The notes beneath the pieces were generated by a model, which was not told where the DNA came from, ran no database searches, and worked only from the letters and a program-made list of their open reading frames with translations. From contig JALNTX010000005.1 in the NCBI GenBank assembly GCA_035726825.1, positions 1 through 64,000 on the forward strand: a DNA stretch of 64,000 nt. The letters are read 5' to 3'. This stretch comes from Pseudocitrobacter sp913778145. GTDB taxonomy: Bacteria; Pseudomonadota; Gammaproteobacteria; Enterobacterales; Enterobacteriaceae. The position numbers were made by a program, and so were the translations under genes. Shown in pieces: positions 1 to 9,110 of this stretch (position 1 is its first letter; each line of letters starts with the position of its first letter).

Positions 1-790
1 ACCTTCCCGGATAATCAAATATCTCGTACTGCGCGTGCTGTCCGTTCAGCCTCTCACCCTGCTGTTCGTATATCCCCGGCCAGTCCGGCACCTTAAACGT
101 GTAATCCTGACTCTGCACCGACGACGGACGCACATGAGCTTCATACCGGAACATACTGACACACTCCGTCTCCGCCCCTGCCGATGTGTTCGGGTTAAAC
201 GGAAGCGTTCCCGCCTGCGACAGCCCCGCCACATCGTCACACAGCGTCAGCTTCTGCTCCGGACTGGCCGCCGCAAACCGCTCAAAGAAGAAAATTCCCT
301 CTTCCGCCCACAGCCGAGCCAGAAACGCCAGGTCGCTCTCCCCGTACTGGACACAGAACTCCCGCGCCGGATGGTCTTCATAAAACAGCGGAGTCCACTC
401 CGTGACGCCGTTCTCGTTCAGTAACGTGGCCGATATCGTCCGGATATCCTGCTGCTGAAAAATACGAAAGTTCTGCCTCAGCCCGCACCGCCATAACGGC
501 GGCTCAATACGCAGGTGATAACGCATCTGCCAGCCGTTGTTCTCCTGCATGCCAAAGCCCGCCACCACGCCGGTGACATAACGCAGCGGAATGACGCCCT
601 GCCAGATGGTCAGCGTTGCGTTCTTCTCCAGCAGCATCTCCGCCGTCTGCATAAAAGAGTCGCTGGCGACATCCACATTCAGTACAAACGGATAAGACGG
701 GTTCTGGATTAACCGGAAGCTCACCACTGCAAAGGTGTCCGGCTCCTGGCCGTCAACCTCCAGCGTAAAGCGAAGACCTTTTAAGGACAT
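1..790 (-). CDS. VgrG-like type VI secretion spike protein, N-terminal part (cut by window edge)
   Basis: Reading the minus strand from ATG 790 gives an open frame of 263 codons that runs off the left edge. It opens MSLKGLRFTLEVDG and continues with the pattern of the VgrG/Rhs-associated Vgr family: AVVSFRLIQNPSYPF, GFGMQENNGWQMRYHL, then YGESDLAFLARLWAEEGIFFFE, which corresponds to the gp27-like base of the phage-spike fold. In the family this trimeric protein caps the Hcp tube and carries effectors. A purine-rich Shine-Dalgarno (AGAGAGG) lies just ahead of the ATG. The C-terminal needle and any effector domain are outside the window, so specificity cannot be judged. No other T6SS gene is visible here. 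Confidence 0.88.
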   Translation of the reverse strand, partial: MSLKGLRFTLEVDGQEPDTFAVVSFRLIQNPSYPFVLNVDVASDSFMQTAEMLLEKNATLTIWQGVIPLRYVTGVVAGFGMQENNGWQMRYHLRIEPPLWRCGLRQNFRIFQQQDIRTISATLLNENGVTEWTPLFYEDHPAREFCVQYGESDLAFLARLWAEEGIFFFERFAAASPEQKLTLCDDVAGLSQAGTLPFNPNTSAGAETECVSMFRYEAHVRPSSVQSQDYTFKVPDWPGIYEQQGERLNGQHAQYEIFDYPGR

Positions 791-808
791 AAATACCTCT
801 CTGGCATA

Positions 809-958
809 TCAGCCTATATTTACCGTGCCGCCACCGATGACCACATTCAGGATGAACGGTACGGATTGCTGCTGGTACAGACGGAAGCTCACCACCGCCG
901 TTGCCATCTCCACGATGTCGTCCACCGCCAGCGGGAAACGTAATCCGTCAAAGGCCAT
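809..958 (-). pseudogene. 49-codon VgrG N-terminus-like ORF (truncated duplicate)
   Basis: A short frame starting at ATG 958 ends in TGA at 809, only 18 bases before the vgrG start. Its product aligns with the first ~45 residues of the neighbouring VgrG: both share GLRF, an L.VD pair, AVVSFRL, a Q, PF and LNV in register. It then ends VIGGGTVNIG and stops. A ribosome-binding-like AGGGATG precedes it. It could be the left-over 5' end of an older vgrG after recombination, or a small protein in its own right; the homology favours a remnant. It may still be translated. Confidence 0.6.
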
Positions 959-1080
959 ATGCACACATCCCTGCGTATTTAAAGGATGCGTAATCTAAAT
1001 CCGAAGCTGAGAAGGGAATGTGATGAAGGAGGGAAACTCGTAAGATTCAGAATACGTTTAGTACTCAGCAGAAAAGACAA

Positions 1081-1118
1081 AAAAAATCGGACAGGGCCTG
1101 GCCTCTATCCGATTTTTT
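1081..1118 (-). terminator. Rho-independent terminator of pheP
   Basis: AAAAAATCGGA (1081-1091) and TCCGATTTTTT (1108-1118) form a stem with a ~16-base loop. The A-rich and T-rich flanks make it usable on both strands. It lies 20 bases after the pheP stop codon. Confidence 0.8.
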
Positions 1119-1138
1119 ATAATGCCAAACGCAGGAAC

Positions 1139-2527
1139 TTACCCTTTGCGCCGTAACGTCTTAAACGCAACAAACAGGAACACCACCCACACCGGCAGCA
1201 GAATTGCCGACAGGCGCATACCGTCCATGGTGCACATCAGGCCGAGGATCATCAGCAGGAAGGCGATGCAGATATAGTTGCTCGCAGGCGACAGCAGCGC
1301 TTTAAACTTCGGCTCACGGCCTTTGCGACGCATCGCCGCACGGAACTTCAGGTGCGCCATGCAGATCATCACCCAGTTCAGCAGCAGCGTGGCGACAACC
1401 AGCGCCATCAACAGGCCGAAGGCCTCTTTCGGCAGCAGGTAGTTGACCAGCACCACCAGCGAGGTGATTGCCCCGGAAAGCAGCAGTGAATTTACCGGCA
1501 CGCCGCGACGGCTGACTTTGGTGAGGAATTTCGGTGCGTTGCCCTGCACGGAGAGACCAAACAGCATACGGCTGTTGGAGTAGACACCGCTGTTGTACAC
1601 CGAAAGCGATGCCACCAAAATCACGAAGTTCAGCGCCGATGCCACGATGTTGCTGTCCAGATTATGGAAGATCATCACGAACGGGCTGCTGTCGGACTTG
1701 ATCTCTACCCACGGGTAAAGCGCCAGCAGAACCACCAGCGAGCCGATATAAAACAGCAGGATACGGTACACCACCTGATTAACCGCTTTTGGAATGGTGG
1801 TTTCCGGGTTACGCGCTTCTGCGGCGGTAATACCAATCAGCTCCAGCCCGCCGAAGGAGAACATAATCACCGCCAGTGAGGTGATCAGCCCATTCCAGCC
1901 GGTGGCGAAGAAACCGTTATAGCGCCACAGATTATCAATGCTGGCGCGATCGCCGCCGTGGTCGGTAAACAGCATCCACAGACCAAAGCCAATCATGCCG
2001 ATGATGGCCAGCACCTTAATCAGCGCAAACCAGAACTCCGTTTCGCCATACAAGCGGACGTTCACCAGGTTGACGGCGTTGATCAGCACAAAGAAGCCTG
2101 CCGCCCAGATCCAGGTGGGCACATCCGGCAGCCAGTACTGCATATAGATGCCCGCCGCGGTGAGTTCCGCCATGCCAACCAGCACGAACATCACCCAGTA
2201 GTTCCAGCCTGAAAGGAAGCCCGCAAACGGCCCCCAGTACTTATAGGCGAAGTGAGCAAAGGATCCGGAAACCGGTTCTTCCACAACCATTTCGCCAAGC
2301 TGGCGCATGATCAGAAAAGCGATAATCCCGGCGACACCGTAACCCAACAGCACCGCCGGGCCAGCCATCTGAATCGCCGGGCCAATGCCGAGAAACAGAC
2401 CGGTGCCAATCGCGCCGCCGAGGGCGATCAATTGAATATGTCGGTTTTGTAAGCCGCGTTGCAGCGTCGGAACCTGTTCCGACGAAGCATCCTGAATACT
2501 CTCGGATGCTGAGGACGTGTCTTTCAC
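1139..2527 (-). CDS. pheP: Phenylalanine-specific permease PheP
   Basis: Proton-driven aromatic amino acid importer of the inner membrane (APC superfamily, 12 membrane segments). After a short polar N-terminus the sequence RHIQLIALGGAIGTGLFLG and most of the following text matches E. coli PheP as I recall it, much more closely than CycA or AroP. I set the start at GTG 2527 (VKDTSS): AGGGG lies 7 bases upstream, E. coli PheP begins at the matching place, and the result is 462 aa against 458 in E. coli. The frame stays open to 2653, but those extra residues do not look like PheP. It is a single-gene unit with its own terminator. Confidence 0.95.
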   Translation of the reverse strand: MKDTSSASESIQDASSEQVPTLQRGLQNRHIQLIALGGAIGTGLFLGIGPAIQMAGPAVLLGYGVAGIIAFLIMRQLGEMVVEEPVSGSFAHFAYKYWGPFAGFLSGWNYWVMFVLVGMAELTAAGIYMQYWLPDVPTWIWAAGFFVLINAVNLVNVRLYGETEFWFALIKVLAIIGMIGFGLWMLFTDHGGDRASIDNLWRYNGFFATGWNGLITSLAVIMFSFGGLELIGITAAEARNPETTIPKAVNQVVYRILLFYIGSLVVLLALYPWVEIKSDSSPFVMIFHNLDSNIVASALNFVILVASLSVYNSGVYSNSRMLFGLSVQGNAPKFLTKVSRRGVPVNSLLLSGAITSLVVLVNYLLPKEAFGLLMALVVATLLLNWVMICMAHLKFRAAMRRKGREPKFKALLSPASNYICIAFLLMILGLMCTMDGMRLSAILLPVWVVFLFVAFKTLRRKG

Positions 2528-2697
2528 GTCAAACCCCTGTAGCTTTTTTATGAAGGCGCATCTTTTAACACTTCGATGCCGTTGTCGCAAGGCAATACAT
2601 TCAGAGTGGTAATTAACAAAACGCCCCGATAAGCCAGGCTTACCAGGGCGCATGACCGCAAAATTGAGAAATCAGAAGACTGATAACAAACGCAGCA

Positions 2698-2802
2698 TTG
2701 CCTGATGCGCTACGCTTATCAGGCCTACAAAGTTTCTGCAATATATTGAATCTGAAACATTTTATAGGCCGGATGAGGCGTTTACGCCGCATCCGGCAAT
2801 AA
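2698..2802. repeat. REP/BIME elements between pheP and the TonB receptor gene
   Basis: Two palindromic units, one around 2698-2731 (GCCTGATGCGCTACGCTTATCAGGC) and one at 2763-2802 (GCCGGATGAGGCG..CGCATCCGGC), lie in opposite orientations, as in a bacterial interspersed mosaic element. They sit 3' of the receptor gene and upstream of pheP. Confidence 0.75.
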
Positions 2803-2828
2803 CCAGGCGCACGTTGTCAATAATCTGA

Positions 2829-5033
2829 TTAGAAGTCGTACGTCATCGAGACTTTCAGCGTTCTTGGTTCACCCTGGAACAGGTAAACGCCGGTATCATC
2901 CACGCCAGACCAGTACTTCTCGTTGGTCACGTTATTCACCCCGACGCGCCAGACCATTTCATTTTGATCCGCGTTAATACGCATGCGGTAGCGCATACCG
3001 AGGTCGAGGGTTGTGTAGCTGTCCAGTTTCTTGGTGTTTGCCGCATCGGCATATTGAGAGCCAGTATGATTCACGCGTGCGGTGGCGGTTAAGCCCTCCA
3101 CCGGTTTGATATCATACTCAGCGCCCAGCACCATGTAGAAGTTTGCGACGCCCACGGCATCTTTGCCGTCGGTTGCGCCATTGGCGGTTTTACGCTGTTC
3201 CGCGTTCAACCACTGGGTGCTGCCGTTCAGGCGCAGGCCCAGCATCGGTTCGCCGAAAACGTTCAGCTCAACGCCACGGTTGCGCTGCTCCCCGTCCATT
3301 TTGTAGTAATTCTGCGCATCGGAAATGGCGTTTGGTTTTTTGATTTCAAACAGCGCCAGCGAGCCGCCGATGTTGCCGTAATCCACCTTCACGCCCAGCT
3401 CATTTTGTTTAGAATGCGCGATACCGGTGCTTTGCCCGGCGTTGGCGGCGGTACTCGGCGCGTTAGAGCCAGGTTGTAGCGCTTCGGTGTGGTTAGCGTA
3501 GAAGGAAACTTCTTCCCATGGTTTGTAGACCAGGCCCACGGTCGGCGTCCAGCGGCTTTCCGTGTAGCGGCCAGAAAGGTCTTCATTACCCGTGGCGTTG
3601 CTGTAGTTACGAACCACCACTTTCTGGTAGCGCGTAGCCGCCGTCAGCAGCACGCTGTCGTCGAAGAAGCCCAGCGTATCGCTGAACAGCCAGCCCTGTA
3701 CTCGGCTGCGCGAGGTGGTCAGCGGGTCGGTGTAATTACCGCCAAACCACGCGTTATCTGGCATCGCTACATCATGATTATCATAAATATTGGTGGTCGG
3801 GTTACTGGAGGACATGCGCCATGCCGTCGCGTCTTTGCGCATCTGCGCCGCATAACCAATATTCACCTGATGACTGACCGGCCCGGTATTGAAGTTACCG
3901 CGCACGCCGCCCATTCCGCTGTAGGTGTCGATCAGACGATTGGTATCCAGACGCCCCACCGTCGCGTCACCATTAGCATTGGTCAGCTTCGGCGCGCTGT
4001 AGGTGCCCAGCTCATGACCATGCTGCATGCCCCAGGCCGCGTAGGTCGTCCAGTTATCGGTCAGATCGTATTCGGCTTTCGCCATACCGAATTCGTTTTC
4101 GATATCGCTGTAGCCCCATTTCTGGCTGTAGTTTTTGGTGGTGTCCGGTACAGAAGGAACGAAATCGACGCCGCTGATGTTGACGCCCATCGTGCCACCG
4201 TGGAAGGTTTTCTTCTGGTAGCCAAAATCAAGAGACGAACGGAAACGGTCGCCGCGATAGTCCAGGCCTACCGACGCAAGCGTGGTGCGGCGTTTGTCGT
4301 TATCGACCGCCCCCTCGCCTTCGCGATGCAGCACGTTCACACGCGCGCCGAACTGGTTGTTATCGCCAAAGCGACGCCCCAGATCCAGTGAACCGCCCAC
4401 CTGAGAGTCCGAGGTGTAGTCCACGCCCACGCGGGTGATTGGCGTATCTTCAGCCCGTTTCGGCTCAAGGTTAATCATCCCACCAACGCCGCTGCTCGCC
4501 GCACCGTTCAGCAAGGCGTTCGCGCCTTTGAAGACTTCCACGCGCTCCAGCATCTGGGTATCCATCACCTGACGCGGCACCACGCCTGCCAGCCCGCCCA
4601 TGGTCATGTCATCGCCGTCAAGCTTAAAGCCGCGAATACGATAGGTCTCGGCAAAGTTACCGTAGCCCTGAACCGTCTGCACGCCCGCATCATTGCTGAC
4701 CACATCGGCGATGGTTTTCGCCTGCTGATCGGCCATCAGTTTTGAGGTGTAGCCAATGACGTTGAACGGCACATCCATCGCTTTCTGCTCGCCAAGCATC
4801 CCCAGACGCCCGCCGTGGGCGATTTGTCCATCGAGGTAGGCCGGAACCGGCTGGTCGCTGCCCGGTTTAAAATCGCTACCCTCAACGGCCTGAACCACCA
4901 TCGTCTCTTCCTGGGCTTTTTTAGCCGGAGTATCGGTGTTGGTTGCCGCACTGGTAGCATGCGCGACGCTGCCTATCGCCAACGCCAGCAGCGTTTTGCA
5001 TAATGGAGAAGTGAAACCCTTTGTGTTGTGCAT
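2829..5033 (-). CDS. TonB-dependent siderophore receptor (FcuA/FoxA-like)
   Basis: Outer-membrane ferric-siderophore importer of 734 aa. A signal peptide (residues 1-30, ending THATSA-like HATSA) is followed by a TonB box ETMVV at ~44-48, a plug domain (FNVIGYT.., NDAGVQTV, YRIRGF, ERVEVFKGANALLNG) and a 22-strand barrel ending in the C-terminal aromatic signature SMTYDF. The plug and barrel style is that of hydroxamate receptors such as Yersinia FcuA, but the ligand is an inference. A Fur-like site lies ~105 bases upstream of the start, so iron-repressed expression is likely. No siderophore biosynthesis genes are adjacent. Confidence 0.9.
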   Translation of the reverse strand: MHNTKGFTSPLCKTLLALAIGSVAHATSAATNTDTPAKKAQEETMVVQAVEGSDFKPGSDQPVPAYLDGQIAHGGRLGMLGEQKAMDVPFNVIGYTSKLMADQQAKTIADVVSNDAGVQTVQGYGNFAETYRIRGFKLDGDDMTMGGLAGVVPRQVMDTQMLERVEVFKGANALLNGAASSGVGGMINLEPKRAEDTPITRVGVDYTSDSQVGGSLDLGRRFGDNNQFGARVNVLHREGEGAVDNDKRRTTLASVGLDYRGDRFRSSLDFGYQKKTFHGGTMGVNISGVDFVPSVPDTTKNYSQKWGYSDIENEFGMAKAEYDLTDNWTTYAAWGMQHGHELGTYSAPKLTNANGDATVGRLDTNRLIDTYSGMGGVRGNFNTGPVSHQVNIGYAAQMRKDATAWRMSSSNPTTNIYDNHDVAMPDNAWFGGNYTDPLTTSRSRVQGWLFSDTLGFFDDSVLLTAATRYQKVVVRNYSNATGNEDLSGRYTESRWTPTVGLVYKPWEEVSFYANHTEALQPGSNAPSTAANAGQSTGIAHSKQNELGVKVDYGNIGGSLALFEIKKPNAISDAQNYYKMDGEQRNRGVELNVFGEPMLGLRLNGSTQWLNAEQRKTANGATDGKDAVGVANFYMVLGAEYDIKPVEGLTATARVNHTGSQYADAANTKKLDSYTTLDLGMRYRMRINADQNEMVWRVGVNNVTNEKYWSGVDDTGVYLFQGEPRTLKVSMTYDF

Positions 5034-5137
5034 AATTCGCTCGTGAAAGACGCTGAAGATGACGTTTGCGGCGATGCTTATTTATCTGCCTGTACGCCCG
5101 ATGAAGGGCGTCAGAACTCACCACAAACGATAAAGAG

Positions 5138-5156
5138 AACGAGAACTATACTCATT
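5138..5156 (-). promoter_or_regulatory. Candidate Fur box of the TonB receptor gene
   Basis: On the minus strand the 19 bases read AATGAGTATAGTTCTCGTT, a fair match to the AATGAGAATCATTCTCATT form of the Fur site. It lies between the divergent receptor and DMT transporter genes. Confidence 0.55.
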
Positions 5157-5254
5157 AAAATTTAGCAATCAAGCATAATTAGCCGGGTAATGAAAGGGAT
5201 GACGCACGAAGCAGAGCCTGTAAAATGGAGTGCTTACGTAAAGGGGGGGTGTCG

Positions 5255-6082
5255 GTGCTATTAAAAATTATTCTGGCGATGGTCGCGTTTGCGGCAAATT
5301 CCCTGCTTTGCCGTCTGGCGTTAAAGGGCCTGCATATGGATGCCGTCTCTTTCAGCAGCGTGCGCCTGCTCAGCGGCGCGATTGCACTTTTCCTTTTGCT
5401 ACAGCTTCCCGCGCTTAAAAAGAAGCCGGAATTTAACTGGCTAAACGCTTGCCTGCTGGCGATATATGTTTTCGCGTTTTCTATTGCATACGTTTCGATG
5501 GGCGCAGCAATGGGCGCACTGCTGTTGTTCGGCACAGTACAGCTGGTGATGACCGGATGGGGATTTAAACACGGCGAGCGTCTGACACTGCTGAAAACTC
5601 TCGGTATCATTGCCGCAATGGCAGGCCTTGCGCTATTGCTGCTGCCAGGCGCAGCACATCCTTCTCTCACCGCGGCGTTGATGATGATTGCCTCCGGTAT
5701 TGCCTGGGGGGCGTACTGTATTACCGGCAAACGGGTACAAAACGCCGCAGCCGCTACCGCCGGAAATTTTATTCTGGCAGTGCCGATTGCGCTGGTCATT
5801 TTTCTCTTGTGCGGGACGGGAAGCCATGCGGATGCGACGGGGATACTGCTGGCCATTACCTCTGGCGCACTGGCCTCGGGCGCGGCCTATTTGTTGTGGT
5901 ATTCCCTGCTGCCGATGCTCAGCCCGGCCACGGCGAGTACGCTTCAGCTTAGCGTCCCCTGCCTTGCTGCACTGGGCGGAATGGTGTTTCTGGGCGAGAT
6001 GTTAAGTCTGAGAATGCTGCTGTCTATCGCGATTACGCTATCCGGCATTGCGTTGGTTATTTATGCCGACAAGGTGCGTTAA
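5255..6082 (+). CDS. EamA/DMT-family drug/metabolite transporter
   Basis: Inner-membrane permease with about ten hydrophobic segments arranged as two EamA repeats (NSLLCRLALKG in the first; ASGIAWGAYCITGKR opening the second), 275 aa from this start. Substrate unknown. The frame is open back to ATG 5225, but that ATG has no clear ribosome site, whereas AAGGGGGG at 5241-5249 is well spaced for GTG 5255, so the later start is preferred. It runs convergently into the HD-GYP gene with one base between the two stop codons. Confidence 0.8.
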   Translation: MLLKIILAMVAFAANSLLCRLALKGLHMDAVSFSSVRLLSGAIALFLLLQLPALKKKPEFNWLNACLLAIYVFAFSIAYVSMGAAMGALLLFGTVQLVMTGWGFKHGERLTLLKTLGIIAAMAGLALLLLPGAAHPSLTAALMMIASGIAWGAYCITGKRVQNAAAATAGNFILAVPIALVIFLLCGTGSHADATGILLAITSGALASGAAYLLWYSLLPMLSPATASTLQLSVPCLAALGGMVFLGEMLSLRMLLSIAITLSGIALVIYADKVR

Positions 6083-6083
6083 A

Positions 6084-7322
6084 TCATGCTGTCGCCGTGT
6101 TATTGATAACAGCACGCCGGGCCTCTCGTGCCTGGTCAACGATCCGGAAAAAAGCCTCAGGATGCTGATGCAGCAGCGCCACGATATCTTTATCAATAGC
6201 ACCCGTTTCTACTGCGCTATCCATAATCCTCAATGCCTGTACGATGCTTAATGCCCCACGATAGGGTCGCACTTCAGTTAACGCCGTAAAGAAATCAGCG
6301 ACGGCGACAATTCGACTTGGCATATCGAGATAAACACGATTCAGGTGATAAGGATAACCTGAACCATCCAGCCGTTCATGATGATTTGCCGCCCAGGTCG
6401 CGATTTCCCCCAACTCGGCCACTACGCTGAGAATTTCGGCTGTTTTATAACTGTGCTCTTTCACCATGCTGTACTCTTTGCGCGACAACGTCCCTTTTTT
6501 CTCAAGGATAGAAATAGGGACATAAAGCTTACCGATATCATGGAGATAGCCAGCAATTTCAATACGCTGCTGATCGTAGAAAGTCATACCACTGTAATAG
6601 GCCAGTTCACGAGCAACCAGCCCAACCGTCATGCTATGAGCCGCCGTAAATCCGCTATGCGTATCGACAATTCGGGCAATCAGAGTACAAATTTGCTGGA
6701 AGTCATCAATATCCAAATGAATGACTTTTATTGGCGAGATGCCGTTAACCACCCGTGGAATATTATCGGTTTGCAATCGAAACCAGAAATACTCCCTTTG
6801 GCGTATGGCCTCCAGAAAGTCGTAAAACGCAGGCGGAAAATGATGATAACGCTCCCGGAACCCGGCGCAGATATCTTCACAGCAGGTTGAGAGGTTGTTC
6901 GGGTATAAGCGCAAATCGTATTCAAACAGATCGCAGAACGATAAAATCGCCTTTTCCTGCGCATAGTGCGCTTCGTGACCGGCCTGCCGCGTATAGATGA
7001 TAGCTTTCGTTTTTTCGAAAATATTCAGGCCATCCAACATGTTATAGGTATAACGCTGATGTAACGCATCATTAGAGTGAAAGTCATCATTGTTACGATC
7101 GCGAATATCAATAAGCTCACCAATATCATGAAGCAGTGCGGCAATATAAATATTTTTTTGCTGCTCTTTGCTCAAATCCAGGTATTGACTGAGTTCCATT
7201 GCAACGATAGCCGTTCTCTCCATATGGGTAACCAGTTCGGGAGAGACGACTTTTATGAGTTCGTTGACAAATTTTATCGATAATTGCAGAGATATATCCA
7301 TGATTGTACTTTGTTTTTTCAC
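6084..7322 (-). CDS. Tandem HD / HD-GYP domain protein, probable c-di-GMP phosphodiesterase
   Basis: 412 aa with no membrane segment. The N-terminal half has an HD-like domain (AALLHDIGELIDIRD, residues ~60-75). The C-terminal half is a full HD-GYP domain: HSMTVGLVARELAYY, GYLHDIGKLYVP, KEHSYKTAEIL and the signature HHERLDGSGYPY at ~315-326. In the family, HD-GYP domains hydrolyse cyclic di-GMP using two metal ions; the residues I can see for that are present in the second domain only. The GTG at 7322 gives 412 aa; an internal ATG at 7301 would give 405 aa, and neither has a strong ribosome site. Role in the cell not deducible from the neighbours. Confidence 0.85.
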   Translation of the reverse strand: MKKQSTIMDISLQLSIKFVNELIKVVSPELVTHMERTAIVAMELSQYLDLSKEQQKNIYIAALLHDIGELIDIRDRNNDDFHSNDALHQRYTYNMLDGLNIFEKTKAIIYTRQAGHEAHYAQEKAILSFCDLFEYDLRLYPNNLSTCCEDICAGFRERYHHFPPAFYDFLEAIRQREYFWFRLQTDNIPRVVNGISPIKVIHLDIDDFQQICTLIARIVDTHSGFTAAHSMTVGLVARELAYYSGMTFYDQQRIEIAGYLHDIGKLYVPISILEKKGTLSRKEYSMVKEHSYKTAEILSVVAELGEIATWAANHHERLDGSGYPYHLNRVYLDMPSRIVAVADFFTALTEVRPYRGALSIVQALRIMDSAVETGAIDKDIVALLHQHPEAFFRIVDQAREARRAVINNTATA

Positions 7323-7753
7323 TTTCTATCGCAAGCAAAAAAGAAAAAAGAAAAATAGTGATAAAGAAAACAAGCGCGTAATTTTAATTATCTTTCCAAC
7401 GCATAGCCAGCAAAATCCGATGACACGCCCGCTTTTCAGATGATCATACATCTTTGCCCGAGCTGATTATATGAAAATACAAATCAAAAAAGGTTTAACC
7501 TTTGGAAAAAACGATAAATTAACGCATCACGTTATTTTATTATCACTATTGGGTAAAACCCACGCGAAGTATCGTAACAATTACGACATCTAAAAGCGTT
7601 TTTCATGCTATTACCTTCTCCCCATTTTTCGCTGCCCGTCTATACCCAAAATCCAGATAATCTATTCAACATTTGTTATTTCAAATTGGCAGAACTCCCT
7701 CGCTATTCTGGCCTTCAGGCGGAACATCCCGCATCCATCAGGAGGTAAGGCAC
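7323..7753. other. Divergent intergenic region with a 15-base palindrome
   Basis: This A/T-rich stretch separates the HD-GYP gene (minus) from the monooxygenase-transporter operon (plus). It holds AAAGGTTTAACCTTT at 7489-7503, a palindrome with 7-base arms that could be an operator. AGGAGGTAAGG just before ATG 7754 is a very strong ribosome site. No further gene is supported. Confidence 0.5.
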
Positions 7754-9100
7754 ATGACTAAACAGATAAAGCTCGGCGCTTTTCTACCCGGCGGTGGGCA
7801 ACACATCGCAGCGTGGCGTCATCCGGACCAGCCAGCAGATGGCGCAACCAGTTTTGAGTTTCATAAACAGCTCGTACAAACGGCCGAGCGCGGTTTATTT
7901 GACGCCTATTTTCTGGCGGATGGCCTGGCGGCCCCTGCGGCGGGCAGCAGTGAAGGTGGCAGCGCTAAAGTTGCTGGTTTTGAACCCGTTACCTTATTCA
8001 GCGCCCTCGCTCCGCTAACCAAAAATATTGGCTTTATTGCCACCGCCTCCACCACTTATGAAGAGCCTTATAACCTGGCGCGCAAATTCGCCTCGCTGGA
8101 TCTCATTTCCGGTGGTCGTGTGGGCTGGAACGTGGTAACCACCGCAACCGATGCCGCTGCGCACAACTTCAATCTGGATACGCAGCATCCCCATGAATAT
8201 CGCTACCAGCGCGCGGCAGAGCACGTAGATGTGGTGAAAAAGCTGTGGGACAGCTTTGAAGACGATGCTTTCATACGCGATAAAGCCTCCGGTGTTTTCG
8301 TTGATGCGCAGAAGGTGCACGCCACACATCACCGGGGAAAATTCTTCAAAGTGAAAGGCCCGCTGAATGTGCCACGCTCGCCGCAGGGCCAGCCGGTGAT
8401 TGTTCAGGCCGGGCAATCCGAGAGCGGACGCGCGCTGGCCGCCGCCACCGCAGAGGTGATTTTTACCTCGCATCAGCATCTGCACACCGCGCAGGCCTTC
8501 TACCGGGATATCAAAGCACGGGCCAGAACGGCAGGCCGTAACCCGGACCACGTGCTCATCATGCCCGGCGTCGCACCGTTCGTTGGGCGTACGGAAGAAG
8601 AAGCGCAGGAAAAGTATCGCAAAATTACTTCGCTGATCGTTGAGTCTGACGGTATCGCCTTGCTGAACGCTCTGGCGGGCGGAGCGATCAATCTGGCGGA
8701 GTACGATCTCGATGGGCCACTGCCGCCGCTGCCAGTGACGGAAGGAATGAAATCGCGCCCGGAACTGATCCGCCAGATCGCCGATGAAAACAACTTCACC
8801 ATTCGCGAACTCTACCAGTGGGTCGCCACCGCCCGCGGTCACTTCACCATCGTCGGCAGCGCCGAACAGGTGGCAGATACGCTCCAGGAGTGGTTCGAGA
8901 ATGAAGCTGCCGACGGGTTTAATATTCTGCCGCCGTGGCTGCCGGGCGGGCTGGATGACTTTATCGAACTGGTGCTGCCCATCCTGCAGCAGCGCGGGCT
9001 GTTCCGCACCGCGTACGAAGGCACGACGCTGCGCGAAAACCTCGGTCTGCCGTTTGCCGAGAATCGGCATTCCACCCTGCACCGCGCCAAAGTCGCCTGA
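7754..9100 (+). CDS. LLM-class flavin-dependent monooxygenase (NtaA/SnaA/DszA family)
   Basis: 448-aa class C flavoprotein monooxygenase using FMNH2. It opens KQIKLGAFLPGGGQHIAAWRHP and has the family features ERGLFDAYFLADG, NIGFIATASTTYEEPYNLARKFASLDLISGGRVGWNVVTT and PQGQPVIVQAGQSESGR. Relatives oxidise sulfur or nitrogen compounds (dibenzothiophene sulfone, nitrilotriacetate, alkyl sulfones). The start is ATG 7754, directly after AGGAGGTAAGG; the frame is open further upstream but without homologous residues. It is first in an operon with an SsuCAB-like transporter, so release of sulfur from an imported organosulfur compound is the likeliest role. A flavin reductase is not encoded next to it. 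Confidence 0.85.
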   Translation: MTKQIKLGAFLPGGGQHIAAWRHPDQPADGATSFEFHKQLVQTAERGLFDAYFLADGLAAPAAGSSEGGSAKVAGFEPVTLFSALAPLTKNIGFIATASTTYEEPYNLARKFASLDLISGGRVGWNVVTTATDAAAHNFNLDTQHPHEYRYQRAAEHVDVVKKLWDSFEDDAFIRDKASGVFVDAQKVHATHHRGKFFKVKGPLNVPRSPQGQPVIVQAGQSESGRALAAATAEVIFTSHQHLHTAQAFYRDIKARARTAGRNPDHVLIMPGVAPFVGRTEEEAQEKYRKITSLIVESDGIALLNALAGGAINLAEYDLDGPLPPLPVTEGMKSRPELIRQIADENNFTIRELYQWVATARGHFTIVGSAEQVADTLQEWFENEAADGFNILPPWLPGGLDDFIELVLPILQQRGLFRTAYEGTTLRENLGLPFAENRHSTLHRAKVA

Positions 9101-9110
9101 GGAGTGAATC

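Noticed and set aside
1139..2653. Assignment of the APC permease as CycA and use of the start at 2653
   Set aside because: The core text matches PheP, not CycA; the GTG at 2527 with AGGGG upstream fits the family start, and the extra N-terminal residues lack homology.
3489..4391. 300-codon plus-strand frame inside the TonB receptor gene
   Set aside because: Antisense shadow of the receptor; composition is biased and no motif is present.
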